A stretch of DNA of 64,000 bases from Apostichopus japonicus (Eukaryota > Echinodermata > Holothuroidea > Aspidochirotida > Stichopodidae): NCBI RefSeq assembly GCF_037975245.1, contig NC_092577.1:37130398-37194397 (forward strand), given 5' to 3'. A program made the translations under genes and the position numbers. The notes under the pieces were generated by a model. The model was given only the letters and a program-made list of their open reading frames with translations. It was not told the DNA's origin and did not search any database. Shown here in pieces: positions 1 through 12,600 of this stretch. How positions within the stretch are numbered: the first letter of the stretch is position 1; the number at the start of each line of letters is the position of its first letter.

Positions 1-403
1 GAATTTGATTCAGAGTGAAAATACCAAACAGTTGAAAACCTGGCATACAGAAAAGAGAGTTCATTTGGAAATGATTTGGGATACATATCTTACAGAAGTT
101 CCTTTAATATGTCAAAGATTCACGAGGAGAGTAGGATCAGGTCTCAGACCCTTCAAATTATTCAGTTTCTTAATATTCATAACTGCTGATATGGCATTGA
201 AGGTTGTGTATCTCAGTTTGTAGTATGTGTTTTCTGTTTTGACAAACTGAGGCTCCAATAAAGATGAACATTAGGTTTGAACCATCTTTTATATAACTTT
301 TGTTGCTTTCAACTCTTTATTCTTTCCCATACTCTTATTTGTCCAGTACTTTTCTCGCTCAATATCTGCACATTTGATTTCTTTGATGTTTTCATTTAAA
401 TAG
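1..403 (+). other. Probable last intron of the bystin gene
   Basis: This stretch precedes the bystin terminal exon and ends in a normal acceptor (TTTCATTTAAATAG at 390-403). I found no bystin-like exon in it; the preceding exon should lie left of the window. An AATAAA around 257 is taken as chance because it lies inside the intron. Confidence 0.6.
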
Positions 404-614
404 GTTTGTGATGGACAAGAGAGAGTTACCTGTTCTCTGGCACCAGTCTTTGTTAACCTTTGTTCAGAGATACAAGGAAGACATTTCTAGCGAGCAAAAA
501 CAGGCCCTGTTAGATCTCCTTAGGTCCCAGACACACCCCAGCATTACCCCTGAGATCAGGAGGGAGATCATAAACTCTAAATCAAGAGACTCTGAAGAAC
601 CAATTGTGGGCTAG
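404..614 (+). CDS. BYSL: Bystin, C-terminal exon (gene enters from the left)
   Basis: Bystin is a conserved nucleolar factor for 40S ribosomal subunit assembly (yeast Enp1 family). The exon begins after the acceptor AG at 402-403. Its first base completes a codon, after which about 69 residues are read to the TAG at 612-614. The reading contains DKRELPVLWHQSLLTFVQRY and then SITPEIRREI, which match the conserved end of animal bystins, where the protein stops a few residues after the EIRRE motif. The first in-frame ATG (411) is internal to the protein and is not a start. Only this exon is in the window. The short 3' UTR carries a poly(A) signal 23 nt after the stop. Identification rests on recognised family sequence and is fairly sure; the upstream gene structure cannot be checked here. 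Confidence 0.88.
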
Positions 615-636
615 ATGAGGTTTCTTTCATCCGTGA

Positions 637-642
637 AATAAA
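637..642 (+). promoter_or_regulatory. Poly(A) signal AATAAA of the bystin gene
   Basis: AATAAA lies 23 nt downstream of the bystin stop codon, on the same strand. It implies a very short 3' UTR. Confidence 0.6.
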
Positions 643-2105
643 AGACAAGTACAGACATTTTCATCATCCCCTTTCATCGGAACTATTCAATGATTTCTAA
701 ATTGGTAGAAGAGCATTTGCCCGAAAGGAATACTTGATGTGCTGTCCACACACTGGCAAGAATGAATTGGCTTGGGAAGTATTCAGAAGTTTATTCAATG
801 CTTCCAATATCTTTAGAAGAACTTTTCAGATTTAAAAACGAGAGGATTGCAACTTGCTGTACATCAGGTTGAGATGCTCGCTTGTATGATTGAGGAGTAC
901 ATAAGAGGCAGAAAGAGCGAGATGGAATTGTCGCTCAAACCTTTTCATTCTATGAGCAAAACTCATAAGTCTTGAGAAACAACTGACTTTTGTTCACTCC
1001 GGAACAGTGGGAAGGTTTAATAGTAACAGAACCAGATGTTTCCATTAAAGATCATTAACTTCAGACATTACGGTCATGCTAAAATATCGTAACAATATGG
1101 TCCATGGACTTAACTAATCAGGTTCATTGCACAAAGTGAAGATTAAGTCACAAAATGTCTTAAATGGAACAGTGGCTGTTGTGACGAATTGAAAGGTATG
1201 AGACTGTTTGAAGTTGTCATTGATGTTTTAAATAATAGTGGCTTGGTTTGGTAAATAGGTGAACAAATGCACAGTATTAACTTTCAAAGTTTATAGAAAG
1301 GTTACCTTGTATAAAAAAGGCTATGAAGAAAGTCCCAATTATCAGGGTGGGATTACTAGAGAGTGATAACATTACCTTGGTACTTATAGTTTAGTAGTTT
1401 AATAAGTGTAATATTCTAGAGAAAGGAATTGATTTCAAAATGTCAGATGTTCTTCAAATGTGGTAATATTGACAGAAAAAGGAAATGAAAAGTTTCAGAG
1501 GAACCTCACAACTTTATCGTTGACGTCCAAAGCTGTGCGTGGTGCATTTGAAGGGCTATAAAGATGCTCTTGATGCATGGTGTAATGGAAGTGGTGGTAG
1601 TCAAAACATGTCTTAAGTAGAAAATTAACAGTGCCCATCTGTGGCTGTTTTGTCTGCATAATGAACCGTCTTCTAGTTCCATGTCCTTTCTCTTGGAGAA
1701 ATAGACCTCAATATGGAGTCGTCTAGTGTGTAATATATGACCAGAAGAACTCTAATATTGTCCTCACTATGTATGATTCCTTTTTGTATCGACATCGAAA
1801 TTAAACTGATGAAAATATTAAGTTGGCGTGATTTAGTAATAATTGCTATCAATTTAAAATGTTGGTGATGTTTGGAAATTTTTGACATGTGTCTGTTCCA
1901 TGAAGGATTTATGAAAACAAAATTGAGCTGGTAAAGTTTATGTTCGTAGCATAATATAAAATTAAGTGTAAATGTTCGTCATTTTACTGCTCAAGTCTAA
2001 CTCAGTGACAATTTATATACCACATTGAAGAAATAAAGCAGGAGAAGGTACAGGCATGTAAAGGTGACAAACACAAAATAATTGTCCTTTAATTCATGAA
2101 TCCAT
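643..2105. other. Intergenic DNA, no gene recognised
   Basis: AT-rich sequence between the bystin poly(A) signal and the 84-bp satellite. The only longer open frame (1673-1888 on -) has no recognisable motif or flanking splice sites. It may contain decayed repeat DNA, but no boundary can be shown. Confidence 0.5.
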
Positions 2106-5100
2106 CAGCTTCATTGGATAATATAATATCTTATGAAAAATGATCTAACACAGCATGCAAGAGATGATCAACACAAGCGACATCATGCACAGCTTCATTG
2201 GATAATATAATATCTTATGAAAAATGATCTAACACAGCATGCAAGAGATGATCAACACAGGCGACATCATGCACAGCTTCATTGAATAATATAATATCTT
2301 ATGAAAAATGATCTAACATAGCATGCAAGAGATGATCAACACAGGCGACATCATGCACAGTTTCATTGAATAATATAATATCTGATGAAAAATGATCTAA
2401 CACAGCATGCAAGAGATGATCAACACAGGCGACATCATGCACAGCTTCATTGGATAATATAATATCTGATGAAAAATGATCTAACACAGCATGCAAGAGA
2501 TGATCAACACAAGCGACATCATGCACAGCTTCATTGAATAATATAATATCTTATGAAAAATGATCTAACACAGCATGCAAGAGATGATCAACACAAGCGA
2601 CATCATGCACAGCTTTATTGGATAATATAATATCTTATGAAAAATGATCTAACACAGCATGCAAGAGATGATCAACACAGGCGACATCATGCACAGCTTT
2701 ATTGGATAATATAATATCTTATGAAAAATGATCTAACACAGCATGCAAGAGATGATCAACACAGGCGACATCATGCACAGCTTCATTGAATAATATAATA
2801 TCTGATGAAAAATGATCTAACACAGCATGCAAGAGATGATCAACACAAGCGACATCATGCACAGCTTCATTGGATAATATAATATCTTATGAAAAATGAT
2901 CTAACACAGCATGCAAGAGATGATCAACACAGGCGACATCATGCACAGCTTCATTGGATAATATAATATCTGATGAAAAATGATCTAACACAGCATGCAA
3001 GAGATGATCAACACAAGCGACATCATGCACAGCTTCATTGAATAATATAATATCTTATGAAAAATGATCTAACACAGCATGCAAGAGATGATCAACACAA
3101 GCGACATCATGCACAGCTTTATTGGATAATATAATATCTTATGAAAAATGATCTAACACAGCATGCAAGAGATGATCAACACAGGCGACATCATGCACAG
3201 CTTGATTGGATAATATAATATCTTATGAAAAATGATCTAACACAGCATGCAAGAGATGATCAACACAGGCGACATCATGCACAGCTTCATTGAATAATAT
3301 AATATCTTATGAAAAATGATCTAACACAGCATGCAAGAGATGATCAACACAAGCGACATCATGCACAGCTTCATTGGATAATATAATATCTTATGAAAAA
3401 TGATCTAACACAGCATGCAAGAGATGATCAACACAGGCGACATCATGCACAGCTTCATTGGATAATATAATATCTTATGAAAAATGATCTAACACAGCAT
3501 GCAAGAGATGATCAACACAGGCGACATCATGCACAGCTTCATTGGATAATATAATATCTTATGAAAAATGATCTAACACAGCATGCAAGAGATGATCAAC
3601 ACAAGCGACATCATGCACAGCTTCATTGAATAATATAATATCTTATGAAAAATGATCTAACACAGCATGCAAGAGATGATCAACACAGGCGACATCATGC
3701 ACAGCTTTATTGGATAATATAATATCTTATGAAAAATGATCTAACACAGCATGCAAGAGATGATCAACACAGGCGACATCATGCACAGCTTTATTGGATA
3801 ATATAATATCTTAAGAAAAATGATCTAACACAGCATGCAAGAGATGATCAACACAGGCGACATCATGCACAGCTTTATTGGATAATATAATATCTTAAGA
3901 AAAATGATCTAACACAGCATGCAAGAGATGATCAACACAGGCGACATCATGCACAGCTTCATTGGATAATATAATATCTTATGAAAAATGATCTAACACA
4001 GCATGCAAGAGATGATCAACACAGGCGACATCATGCACAGCTTCATTGAATAATATAATATCTGATGAAAAATGATCTAACACAGCATGCAAGAGATGAT
4101 CAACACAGGCGACATCATGCACAGCTTCATTGAATAATATAATATCTTATGAAAAATGATCTAACACAGCATGCAAGAGATGATCAACACAGGCGACATC
4201 ATGCACAGCTTCATTGGATAATATAATATCTGATGAAAAATGATCTAACACAGCATGCAAGAGATGATCAACACAGGCGACATCATGCACAGCTTCATTG
4301 GATAATATAATATCTGATGAAAAATGATCTAACACAGCATGCAAGAGATGATCAACACAGGCGACATCATGCACAGCTTTATTGGATAATATAATATCTG
4401 ATGAAAAATGATCTAACACAGCATGCAAGAGATGATCAACACAAGCGACATCATCATGCACAGCTTCATTGGATAATATAATATCTGATGAAAAATGATC
4501 TAACACAGCATGCAAGAGATGATCAACACAAGCGACATCATCATGCACAGCTTCATTGGATAATATAATATCTTATGAAAAATGATCTAACACAGCATGC
4601 AAGAGATGATCAACACAGGCGACATCATGCACAGCTTCATTGGATAATATAATATCTTATGAAAAATGATCTAACACAGCATGCAAGAGATGATCAACAC
4701 AGGCGACATCATGCACAGCTTCATTGGATAATATAATATCTTATGAAAAATGATCTAACACAGCATGCAAGAGATGATCAACACAGGCGACATCATGCAC
4801 AGCTTCATTGGATAATATAATATCTTATGAAAAATGATCTAACACAGCATGCAAGAGATGATCAACACAAGCGACATCATGCACAGCTTCATTGGATAAT
4901 ATAATATCTGATGAAAAATGATCTAACACAGCATGCAAGAGATGATCAACACAAGCGACATCATGCACAGCTTCATTGGATAATATAATATCTGATGAAA
5001 AATGATCTAACACAGCATGCAAGAGATGATCAACACAAGCGACATCATGCACAGCTTCATTGGATAATATAATATCTGATGAAAAATGATCTAACACAGC

Positions 5101-7319
5101 ATGCAAGAGATGATCAACACAAGCGACATCATGCACAGCTTCATTGGATAATATAATATCTGATGAAAAATGATCTAACACAGCATGCAAGAGATGATCA
5201 ACACAAGCGACATCATGCACAGCTTCATTGAATAATATAATATCTGATGAAAAATGATCTAACACAGCATGCAAGAGATGATCAACACAGGCGACATCAT
5301 GCACAGCTTCATTGAATAATATAATATCTGATGAAAAATGATCTAACACAGCATGCAAGAGATGATCAACACAAGCGACATCATGCACAGCTTCATTGAA
5401 TAATATAATATCTGATGAAAAATGATCTAACACAGCATGCAAGAGATGATCAACACAGGCGACATCATGCACAGCTTTATTGGATAATATAATATCTGAT
5501 GAAAAATGATCTAACACAGCATGCAAGAGATGATCAACACAGGCGACATCATGCACAGCTTTATTGGATAATATAATATCTTAAGAAAAATGATCTAACA
5601 CAGCATGCAAGAGTTGATCAACACAGGCGACATCATGCACAGCTTCATTGGATAATATAATATCTGATGAAAAATGATCTAACACAGCATGCAAGAGATG
5701 ATCAACACAGGCGACATCATGCACAGCTTCATTGGGTAATATAATATCTTATGAAAAATGATCTAACACAGCATGCAAGAGATGATCAACACAAGCGACA
5801 TCATGCACAGCTTCATTGGATAATATAATATCTGATGAAAAATGATCTAACACAGCATGCAAGAGATGATCAACACAGGCGACATCATGCACAGCTTCAT
5901 TGGATAATATAATATCTGATGAAAAATGATCTAACACAGCATGCAAGAGATGATCAACACAGGCGACATCATGCACAGCTTCATTGGATAATATAATATC
6001 TTATGAAAAATGATCTAACACAGCATGCAAGAGATGATCAACACAAGCGACATCATGCACAGTTTCATTGGATAATATAATATCTGATGAAAAATGATCT
6101 AACACAGCATGCAAGAGATGATCAACACAAGCGACATCATGCACAGCTTCATTGGATAATATAATATCTGATGAAAAATGATCTAACACAGCATGCAAGA
6201 GATGATCAACACAAGCGACATCATGCACAGCTTCATTGGATAATATAATATCTTATGAAAAATGATCTAACACAGCATGCAAGAGATGATCAACACAAGC
6301 GACATCATGCACAGCTTCATTGAATAATATAATATCTGATGAAAAGTGATCTAACACAGCATGCAAGAGATAATCAACACAAGAGACATCATGCACAGCT
6401 TCATTGGATAATATAATATCTGATGAAAAGTGATCTAACACAGCATGCAAGAGATGATCAACACAAGCGACATCATGCACAGCTTCATTGGATAATATAA
6501 TATCTGATGAAAAATGATCTAACACAGCATGCAAGAGATGATCAACACAAGCGACATCATGCACAGCTTCATTGGATAATATAATATCTGATGAAAAATG
6601 ATCTAACACAGCATGCAAGAGATGATTAACACAAGCGACATCATGCACAGCTTCGTTGAATAATATAATATCTGATGAAAAATGATCTAACACAGCATGC
6701 AAGAGATGATCAACACAAGCGACATCATGCACAGCTTCGTTGAATAATATAATATCTGATGAAAAATGATCTAACACAGCATGCAAGAGATGATCAGCAC
6801 AAGCGACATCATGCACAGCTTCATTGGATAATATAATATCTGATGAAAAATGATCTAACACAGCATGCAAGAGATGATCAACACAAGCGACATCATGCAC
6901 AGCTTCATTGAATAATATAATATCTGATGAAAAATGATCTAACACAGCATGCAAGAGATGATCAACACAAGCGACATCATGCACAGCTTTATTGAATAAT
7001 ATAATATCTGATGAAAAATGATCTAACACAGCATGCAAGAGATGATCAACACAGGCGACATCATGCACAGCTTCATTGGATAATATAATATCTGATGAAA
7101 AATGATCTAACACAGCATGCAAGAGATGATCAACACAAGCGACATCATGCACAGCTTCATTGAATAATATAATATCTTATGAAAAATGATCTAACACAGC
7201 ATGCAAGAGATGATCAACACAAGCGACATCATGCACAGCTTCATTGAATAATATAATATCTTATGAAAAATGATCTAACACAGCATGCAAGAGATGATCA
7301 ACACAAGCGACATCATGCA
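2106..7319. repeat. 84-bp satellite array, about 62 units
   Basis: Head-to-tail units of 84 bp with recurring landmarks GACATCATGCACAGC, TAATATAATATC and AACACAGCATGCAAGAGATG. Two units near 4450 and 4537 have an extra CAT and are 87 bp. Units differ at a few positions: TTCATTGGAT versus TTCATTGAAT or TTTATTGGAT, ACAAGCG versus ACAGGCG, and TATCTTATG versus TATCTGATG. Because 84 is divisible by three, the minus strand reads as a repeated 28-residue peptide. The T form of the last variable site is a stop (TAA) on that strand and the G form is a serine codon (TCA). Runs of G-form units therefore give long apparent ORFs (4825-5556 and 6253-7152). The array ends abruptly at both sides. Most likely non-coding satellite. 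Confidence 0.97.
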
Positions 7320-7752
7320 GAAACATTGAGATCATTTTGTGTTTTAAATACCGTGCACAGAAAATCTCATATATTTTATGAATTCTGCAGAAACGATGAA
7401 AGAGACCCATTTAGGAATGACATGCAAATTTCACCAGGAGGCTTAGTAAATGTTTGATTTCTTTATTACTTTGTATATATTATATATATTTCTACACAGC
7501 CTGTCAGTATTCTATTAACTACTGTGAAAACAGGCTTTAATTTTTACCAGGCTCCCTAGCCCAACCGGCCACCGGGCATTGCCCAAATACCTGTGAGGCC
7601 AGTCCGCCACTGTCTCTATTTAACAACAAATATCCAACATGTTCGTTTAACAAAACATTTGCAGTATAGTTTACAATAGTCTTCTAAATAACAATTTCAG
7701 ATACGAAAGAAAGGATGAGGCAGAATGACGGAAGACAGGGCTTTTATGTGTG
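7320..7752. other. Intergenic DNA with a transposon-like fragment
   Basis: No gene seen. Around 7545-7615 there is a GC-rich block unlike its surroundings (GGCCACCGGGCATTGCCC, then GAGGCCAGTCCGCCACTG). It looks like the end of a dispersed element, read on the minus strand as AGTGGCGGACTGGCC. No target duplication could be defined. Confidence 0.4.
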
Positions 7753-7927
7753 GAAACGTTACCCAGGAGGACACGAGTTTTACAATTTCTAGGTAGACAC
7801 TCGCATTATCTAAACGTTACCCAGGAGGACATGAGTTTTACAATTTCTAGGCAGGCACTCGCATTATCTAAACGTTACCCAGGAGGACATGAGTGTGACA
7901 ATTTCTAGGTAGAAACTCGCATTATCT
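7753..7927. repeat. 58-bp tandem repeat, 3 copies
   Basis: Three consecutive copies, each starting AAACGTTACCCAGGAGGAC and ending CTCGCATTATCT, at about 7753, 7811 and 7869, with only a few substitutions between them. Confidence 0.9.
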
Positions 7928-8330
7928 TTTGATGCTTGATTTAATGCCAATTGTGAAGTAGTAATGAAAGTGAGACGAATATGGCGTCGCCACTGGCTCC
8001 CGGACCACATTAACCACAACATACAACACAACAAAGAACAGTATAATCATTATGCAACTGATATATGACAAGTACGGCAAGTATTGCCGTATGGAAACTG
8101 TATACACACAAAAGTTGGAAGTGGGATACTGCGCAAAACAAAGTCTGATACAGAGGCAAGTTCACACCCAGTTAACAAAAACAAGAAAGACTTGAGGAAT
8201 TAATCGCTCTATAGAAGGCATACAATACTACTCAATTTAATTCTGACTTATCATGTAATATATCCGTGATACTCACATATTGCAAATACAGGCAATGTTT
8301 TGTTTCTGTTAGTTTCAATCATTAAATGCA

Positions 8331-8700
8331 GTGGCGTAGCCAGGATTTTTTCAGTTGGGGGGGCGCACTGGGGGGCTTGACCATTTCCTGGGAGGGCGTC
8401 TTGTTACTATCTAAGCGGAGCGCCACCATGATGGCGCGCAGCGTATCGAAAAATGTTAGCTAAAAAAGCCTCCTAGATCATCGGAAATGACACTTCCCAG
8501 GCCTTGTAAGCATGGGCGTCAATCCGATTTGAAACGTGGGGGGGGGGGGGACGTAATCGATTCGAGTATTCCGGCCGCAAGTACTATCTAAGCGGAGCGC
8601 CACCATCAGTTGGCGAGCAGCGTACCAAGAAAATTTCAGATTGCAATACCTGCCAGATCGCTGGAAATGGCACTTGCCAGGCTGGATAGCAGCCATCTAG
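8331..8700. mobile_element. Non-autonomous transposon-like element, internally duplicated
   Basis: It begins with CAGTGGCGTAGCCAGG followed by a G-run, a terminus style common in invertebrate non-autonomous elements. Two diverged direct copies of a block of about 100 bp follow: 8404-8506 and 8581-8683. Both start ACTATCTAAGCGGAGCGCC and both end near a GGAAATG-CACTT-CCAGGC motif. The same block occurs inverted at about 45985-46100. There is no coding capacity. The class is unknown. Confidence 0.6.
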
Positions 8701-8704
8701 TTGC

Positions 8705-8969
8705 GTGATTTCGGGAGAAAATGACAATTTCGTCACTCAGGAAATCTGCAATAAAGTTCATGCGGCCTTAATTTTTGGTGGATTATTTCTGTTATTAGTG
8801 ATTCCAATTGACATGAACATTAGAACCCACCGCAAGTTGACAAATGATGCGGCGAACTGGAGACCCCAGCCCCATTTTGCCCTATTTTTCAGGATAGAAT
8901 ACCCCTCTTGTTCGAACCCATGACAACTAACAATCTGTGAATAAATTTACTTCAAAATGGGCACATTAT
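8705..8969. other. Intergenic DNA, no feature recognised
   Basis: The open frame 8705-8923 on + shows no motif or splice context. Nothing else stands out. Confidence 0.4.
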
Positions 8970-9310
8970 AAGGAGACTACTCCTTAATATTCTCAACATT
9001 AGATGGACCAATAACAATTGGTTATCAAACGATGAGCTCTACAATGAAACCAACCAAACACCTTTGGTCATCCATAGTCGCACATAGAAGATTTAGATTT
9101 TTCGGTCATGTAGCAAGACTCAAGGAGGACGCTCCAGCAAAGGTTGCTTTAAGAGAAGCATACTGCTAAACCAGTAGGAAGGCCGTGACTACCTTGCTTG
9201 GAAAAATAAAGTCGCAATTTAAAAACGTAAACATTAACAATTTCGAGGAAGCAATAAACCTTGCACAATATCGAGATACGTAACGGAGGTTAATCAATGA
9301 GCATGTCGGA
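8970..9310 (+). pseudogene. Decayed 3' end of a non-LTR retrotransposon
   Basis: Translation of part of this stretch gives HRRFRFFGHVARLKEDAPAK and then an in-frame stop. This matches the C-terminal region typical of many LINE reverse transcriptases, where an arginine-rich R-x-FGH-x-AR motif is followed by a charged tail. No catalytic domain is present, so it is a 5'-truncated and mutated copy. The exact family and boundaries cannot be set. Confidence 0.55.
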
Positions 9311-9501
9311 TAGACGAGACTAAACTTACTACTTACTACTATCTCCTCATTTACATAGTCGGTCCATGCTCCTTATCAATTTCTATGATATATATTATGT
9401 ACATACCGATGGTGCCTTTTTAGTAGTAAGTAAACAGAAGGGAAATTGTCTTTGGTGAGCAGACGACATATGTACGTACGACACTAGTCCCTTCAATCAC
9501 A
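9311..9501 (+). promoter_or_regulatory. Presumed ACOX1 5' flank and 5' UTR
   Basis: Sequence between the retroelement fragment and the ACOX1 start codon. It must contain the promoter if there is no upstream non-coding exon. No TATA box or other motif is clear enough to call. Confidence 0.3.
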
Positions 9502-9661
9502 ATGCCTGCAAGTAAAGACATTAATGTTGATTCTAGTTTAGATGAATCTAAGATGAATCCCGATATTGCAAGGGAGAGAAGAAAGGCCGAATTTGATCCT
9601 ATCGATCTAACTTACGTCCTGGACAGGGGAAAAGACAGGACGGAACTAAGAAGACGTACCG
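9502..9661 (+). CDS. ACOX1: ACOX1 exon 1 (residues 1-54)
   Basis: ATG at 9502, donor G|GTAAGT at 9662, ends in phase 1. It encodes an acidic 17-residue leader followed by [19 protein letters not shown], the normal N-terminus of the family. The leader may be real or may be 5' UTR. Confidence 0.88.
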
Positions 9662-12600
9662 GTAAGTTTTGATTTTTCATTATTAAGCTAGAGTAGGCCT
9701 AGTCTAGTGCTAGTACTCGCGTTAGTGCAATTAGGGCCTAACGTTAGGCCAAAGAAAAGCTAAGTTAAGCTAAGTAAGGATAGGGCATAACACCATGCAT
9801 GGCCAACAGGATAGGCCTTCAGCCTGGCTACAAATCCAATATACTAATATAGACCTAACTTACTCTAGAGAAGGACTCAACCATCGACTTGTACATAAAT
9901 ATGTAGGTTTCAATACACAGTGAGAAAACTTGCCAACCTTCCAGGGTCATGAAATGTGCTGCCCAGGAATTAACAATATGGACATAACCTTTGTATTTGT
10001 AACTTCAATGTGATTTTGTTTCACATACTACAGAACACCCACTATACAAGAGACATAAACCGTAAATCTGAGAATGATTTCTTAGGTTTGGATGATACTG
10101 ATGGTTGAAATTTACATTGGCTTGATCTGCATGGACCCTTACTGCAGTTAGTTTTTGAAGATCTTCAGAGCCTGGGAAATTGATTATGGATCTGAACTCA
10201 TAATCATGTTATATGCTTCTGTCTATAGATGTAGCCTAGCCTAGGCCAACAGCCTAGGTTTGCTACAGACATTTCAGCTTTGTTTCGTTATTTGGTTTAT
10301 CACTTCACGTATAAACACATAGATTCAACATAACATAAATTGTAGTTACAGAAATTATATACATAAGGTGAAAGGAAATGCACAGAAACCTGACGGACTT
10401 GAAGATTTACACTCCTGTATACAATATACAAAAACATTGAAAATAAGTACAACTAGGAAGACTATAGCAGAAAAGAGACAGCTAGGTTTAAACCACAAAG
10501 TAGAAAAATGGAAAACCACCCAAAACTCCCATTAACCCCGTCTCTCCTTCCCCAGCCATGAAAATTTAACAGCGAGTTGATATGAAGTGACATGCAAATT
10601 ACATTTTACAAGATCAATCCAAGTACAGCAATGAAAACAAGAATTATAATTTCAGTTGAATATGGTTAACGGTTTGAAAATGTGGTAAATTCAATCCACG
10701 TACAAATACATTTATGAAAGTCTTACCTAAAGTTCTGTTTACTGTTGAGTGTTGATTCCACCAGGACTTCCCCAGGCAGCTATACAATGCAGACATTAGT
10801 TGGTAGTACTTAGAATACAAATACATGGGGTATGATGAATTTTTCTTGAAATCACATTCCTGCTACTTTCTGGATAATATCACATTAAACTGCAGTGTGA
10901 TCCCACAGTACTGTATGAAAGCATTGTTATAGAAAAAAGAGCTTCTGCATCCTGGTCATGAAACAGCTTGCATCCGGAGTACACAATTGTTTTAAGAACA
11001 CTCTCACAAGTCAACAAGCATCGCATAGGAATACATCATTGTTAAAATAACATGAATGTTTTTCACTCCTCAAAAGGAACCACACTTTATCTCTCAGTGG
11101 TTGTTTGACAACAGTGTATTGTACAGTATATACACGGTGCAATGTTTTTATTTCTACATGAGTGCCCTACTGAAGTAAAAAGATTGTTTGGTTTGGTTTG
11201 GTGTTTTTTTTTAAAACAAAACATTAACATTTACTGTAGGCCCGGATTGAGAAGCCTAATGTCATCAGTTTCACTGTATCTAGGACAATTATCTACAGAC
11301 TGAATTTAAATGTTTACTATCTTGAAAACTGGAAACAAAATAGAGAAATGCATCCTGTCAGTTGGCATTCAACTTTTACTTCTTGTTTTAGTTGCATTGT
11401 GGCATATCAATGTTCAAATTTCTGCAAATTAAAGTCATCCTTTAAACAGAGATTTTAATACAATGGACTGGTTCCCAGACCCTGTCTGCTTCAAACCTGT
11501 TATCTGGCATTAGAACATCGCATAGGCTATCAAGCGTGTTTTTTGAGGTCCTAAGACTAGAAACATAACCATAGAGGATTATGCTTGATCATTTGTCGTT
11601 TTATTCGGAGCAGAATCAATGGTTTTCGATGACCCTCAGTTCAAGAAAGAAGAGATTGCTTTCATGGACCAAGTAGAACGGTTTAATTACAGCATCAAAC
11701 AGGAGCTGGTAGCCGTAAAGAAAATCAGAGAACTTGGCTGGAATGCAGTCGACAACAGAGAAGAGGTTCAGTGGCTTAGAAGGTATTTCAGTTCTAGAAA
11801 CCACTTTAACTTCTTATCTAACAAATTATTTAGACCATTTGAGTTGTATTGTAATTTAGTTTAGCTTAGTATTTCCCGAGATTTAGGGTGTCAACAGAAG
11901 CTCATTTGAAACCATTCATACATATGATGGTCGCTGCTTGCATGAAGTCTTATATTTTTGATGAGTAATAAAGAATAACATAGGTGTGGAATTGTCGTAG
12001 TCATTCCTTCACCCGGGACTACCATTTAACATCCGTCCAGTGTCCAGGCTGGAGTATACACCTCAGTATCGGACTATACTTGGAGTTATTACAGGAGGTG
12101 AAGGCATATCATTACAGGAGTGCAGCCAATCCAAACCATGGAAGACTTCCTTCAACAAAACTTTTTTTAATAGGTTGGTAGAATCTGGTTCCTGGTGTGG
12201 TTTGAACCCTGTAACCTACAGGTTGTGAGGTTGATCCGCATCAATACCCTAGTAACTACTATACTGGTGTAGTATACTGGTGTAGTATACTGGTGTAGTA
12301 AATGGGTTGAAAGTGGTAGTAAGTCTTATAATAAGGAGTAACATTATTTGGCATTCATCATTATTTACTCATTATATTAATATATGTAGTACTGTATTTT
12401 GCTGAAGACCTCTAATTTGCAGGGATAGTTTCTAGCTGTCAAATTGGCATTCATGATCTACAGATATGTAACCCATCATTCATTAGGCAGACTTTAATAA
12501 AGCCAAAATCTTGTCATATTGAAATTTATCCTTCTGTTGAAATTAAATTGCAAACTCAGTACTCACTAGTTCAATTTACTTTCAAAACCATAGAGTTCTG

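Noticed and set aside
6253..7152. 299-residue minus-strand ORF in the 84-bp array (and 243-residue 4825-5556)
   Set aside because: Purely repeat-encoded; it exists because the unit is divisible by three and lacks the stop-type variant locally. No start context or non-repeat flank.
2106..7319. CRISPR-like regular repeat
   Set aside because: No unique spacers; units are contiguous and the DNA is from an animal.
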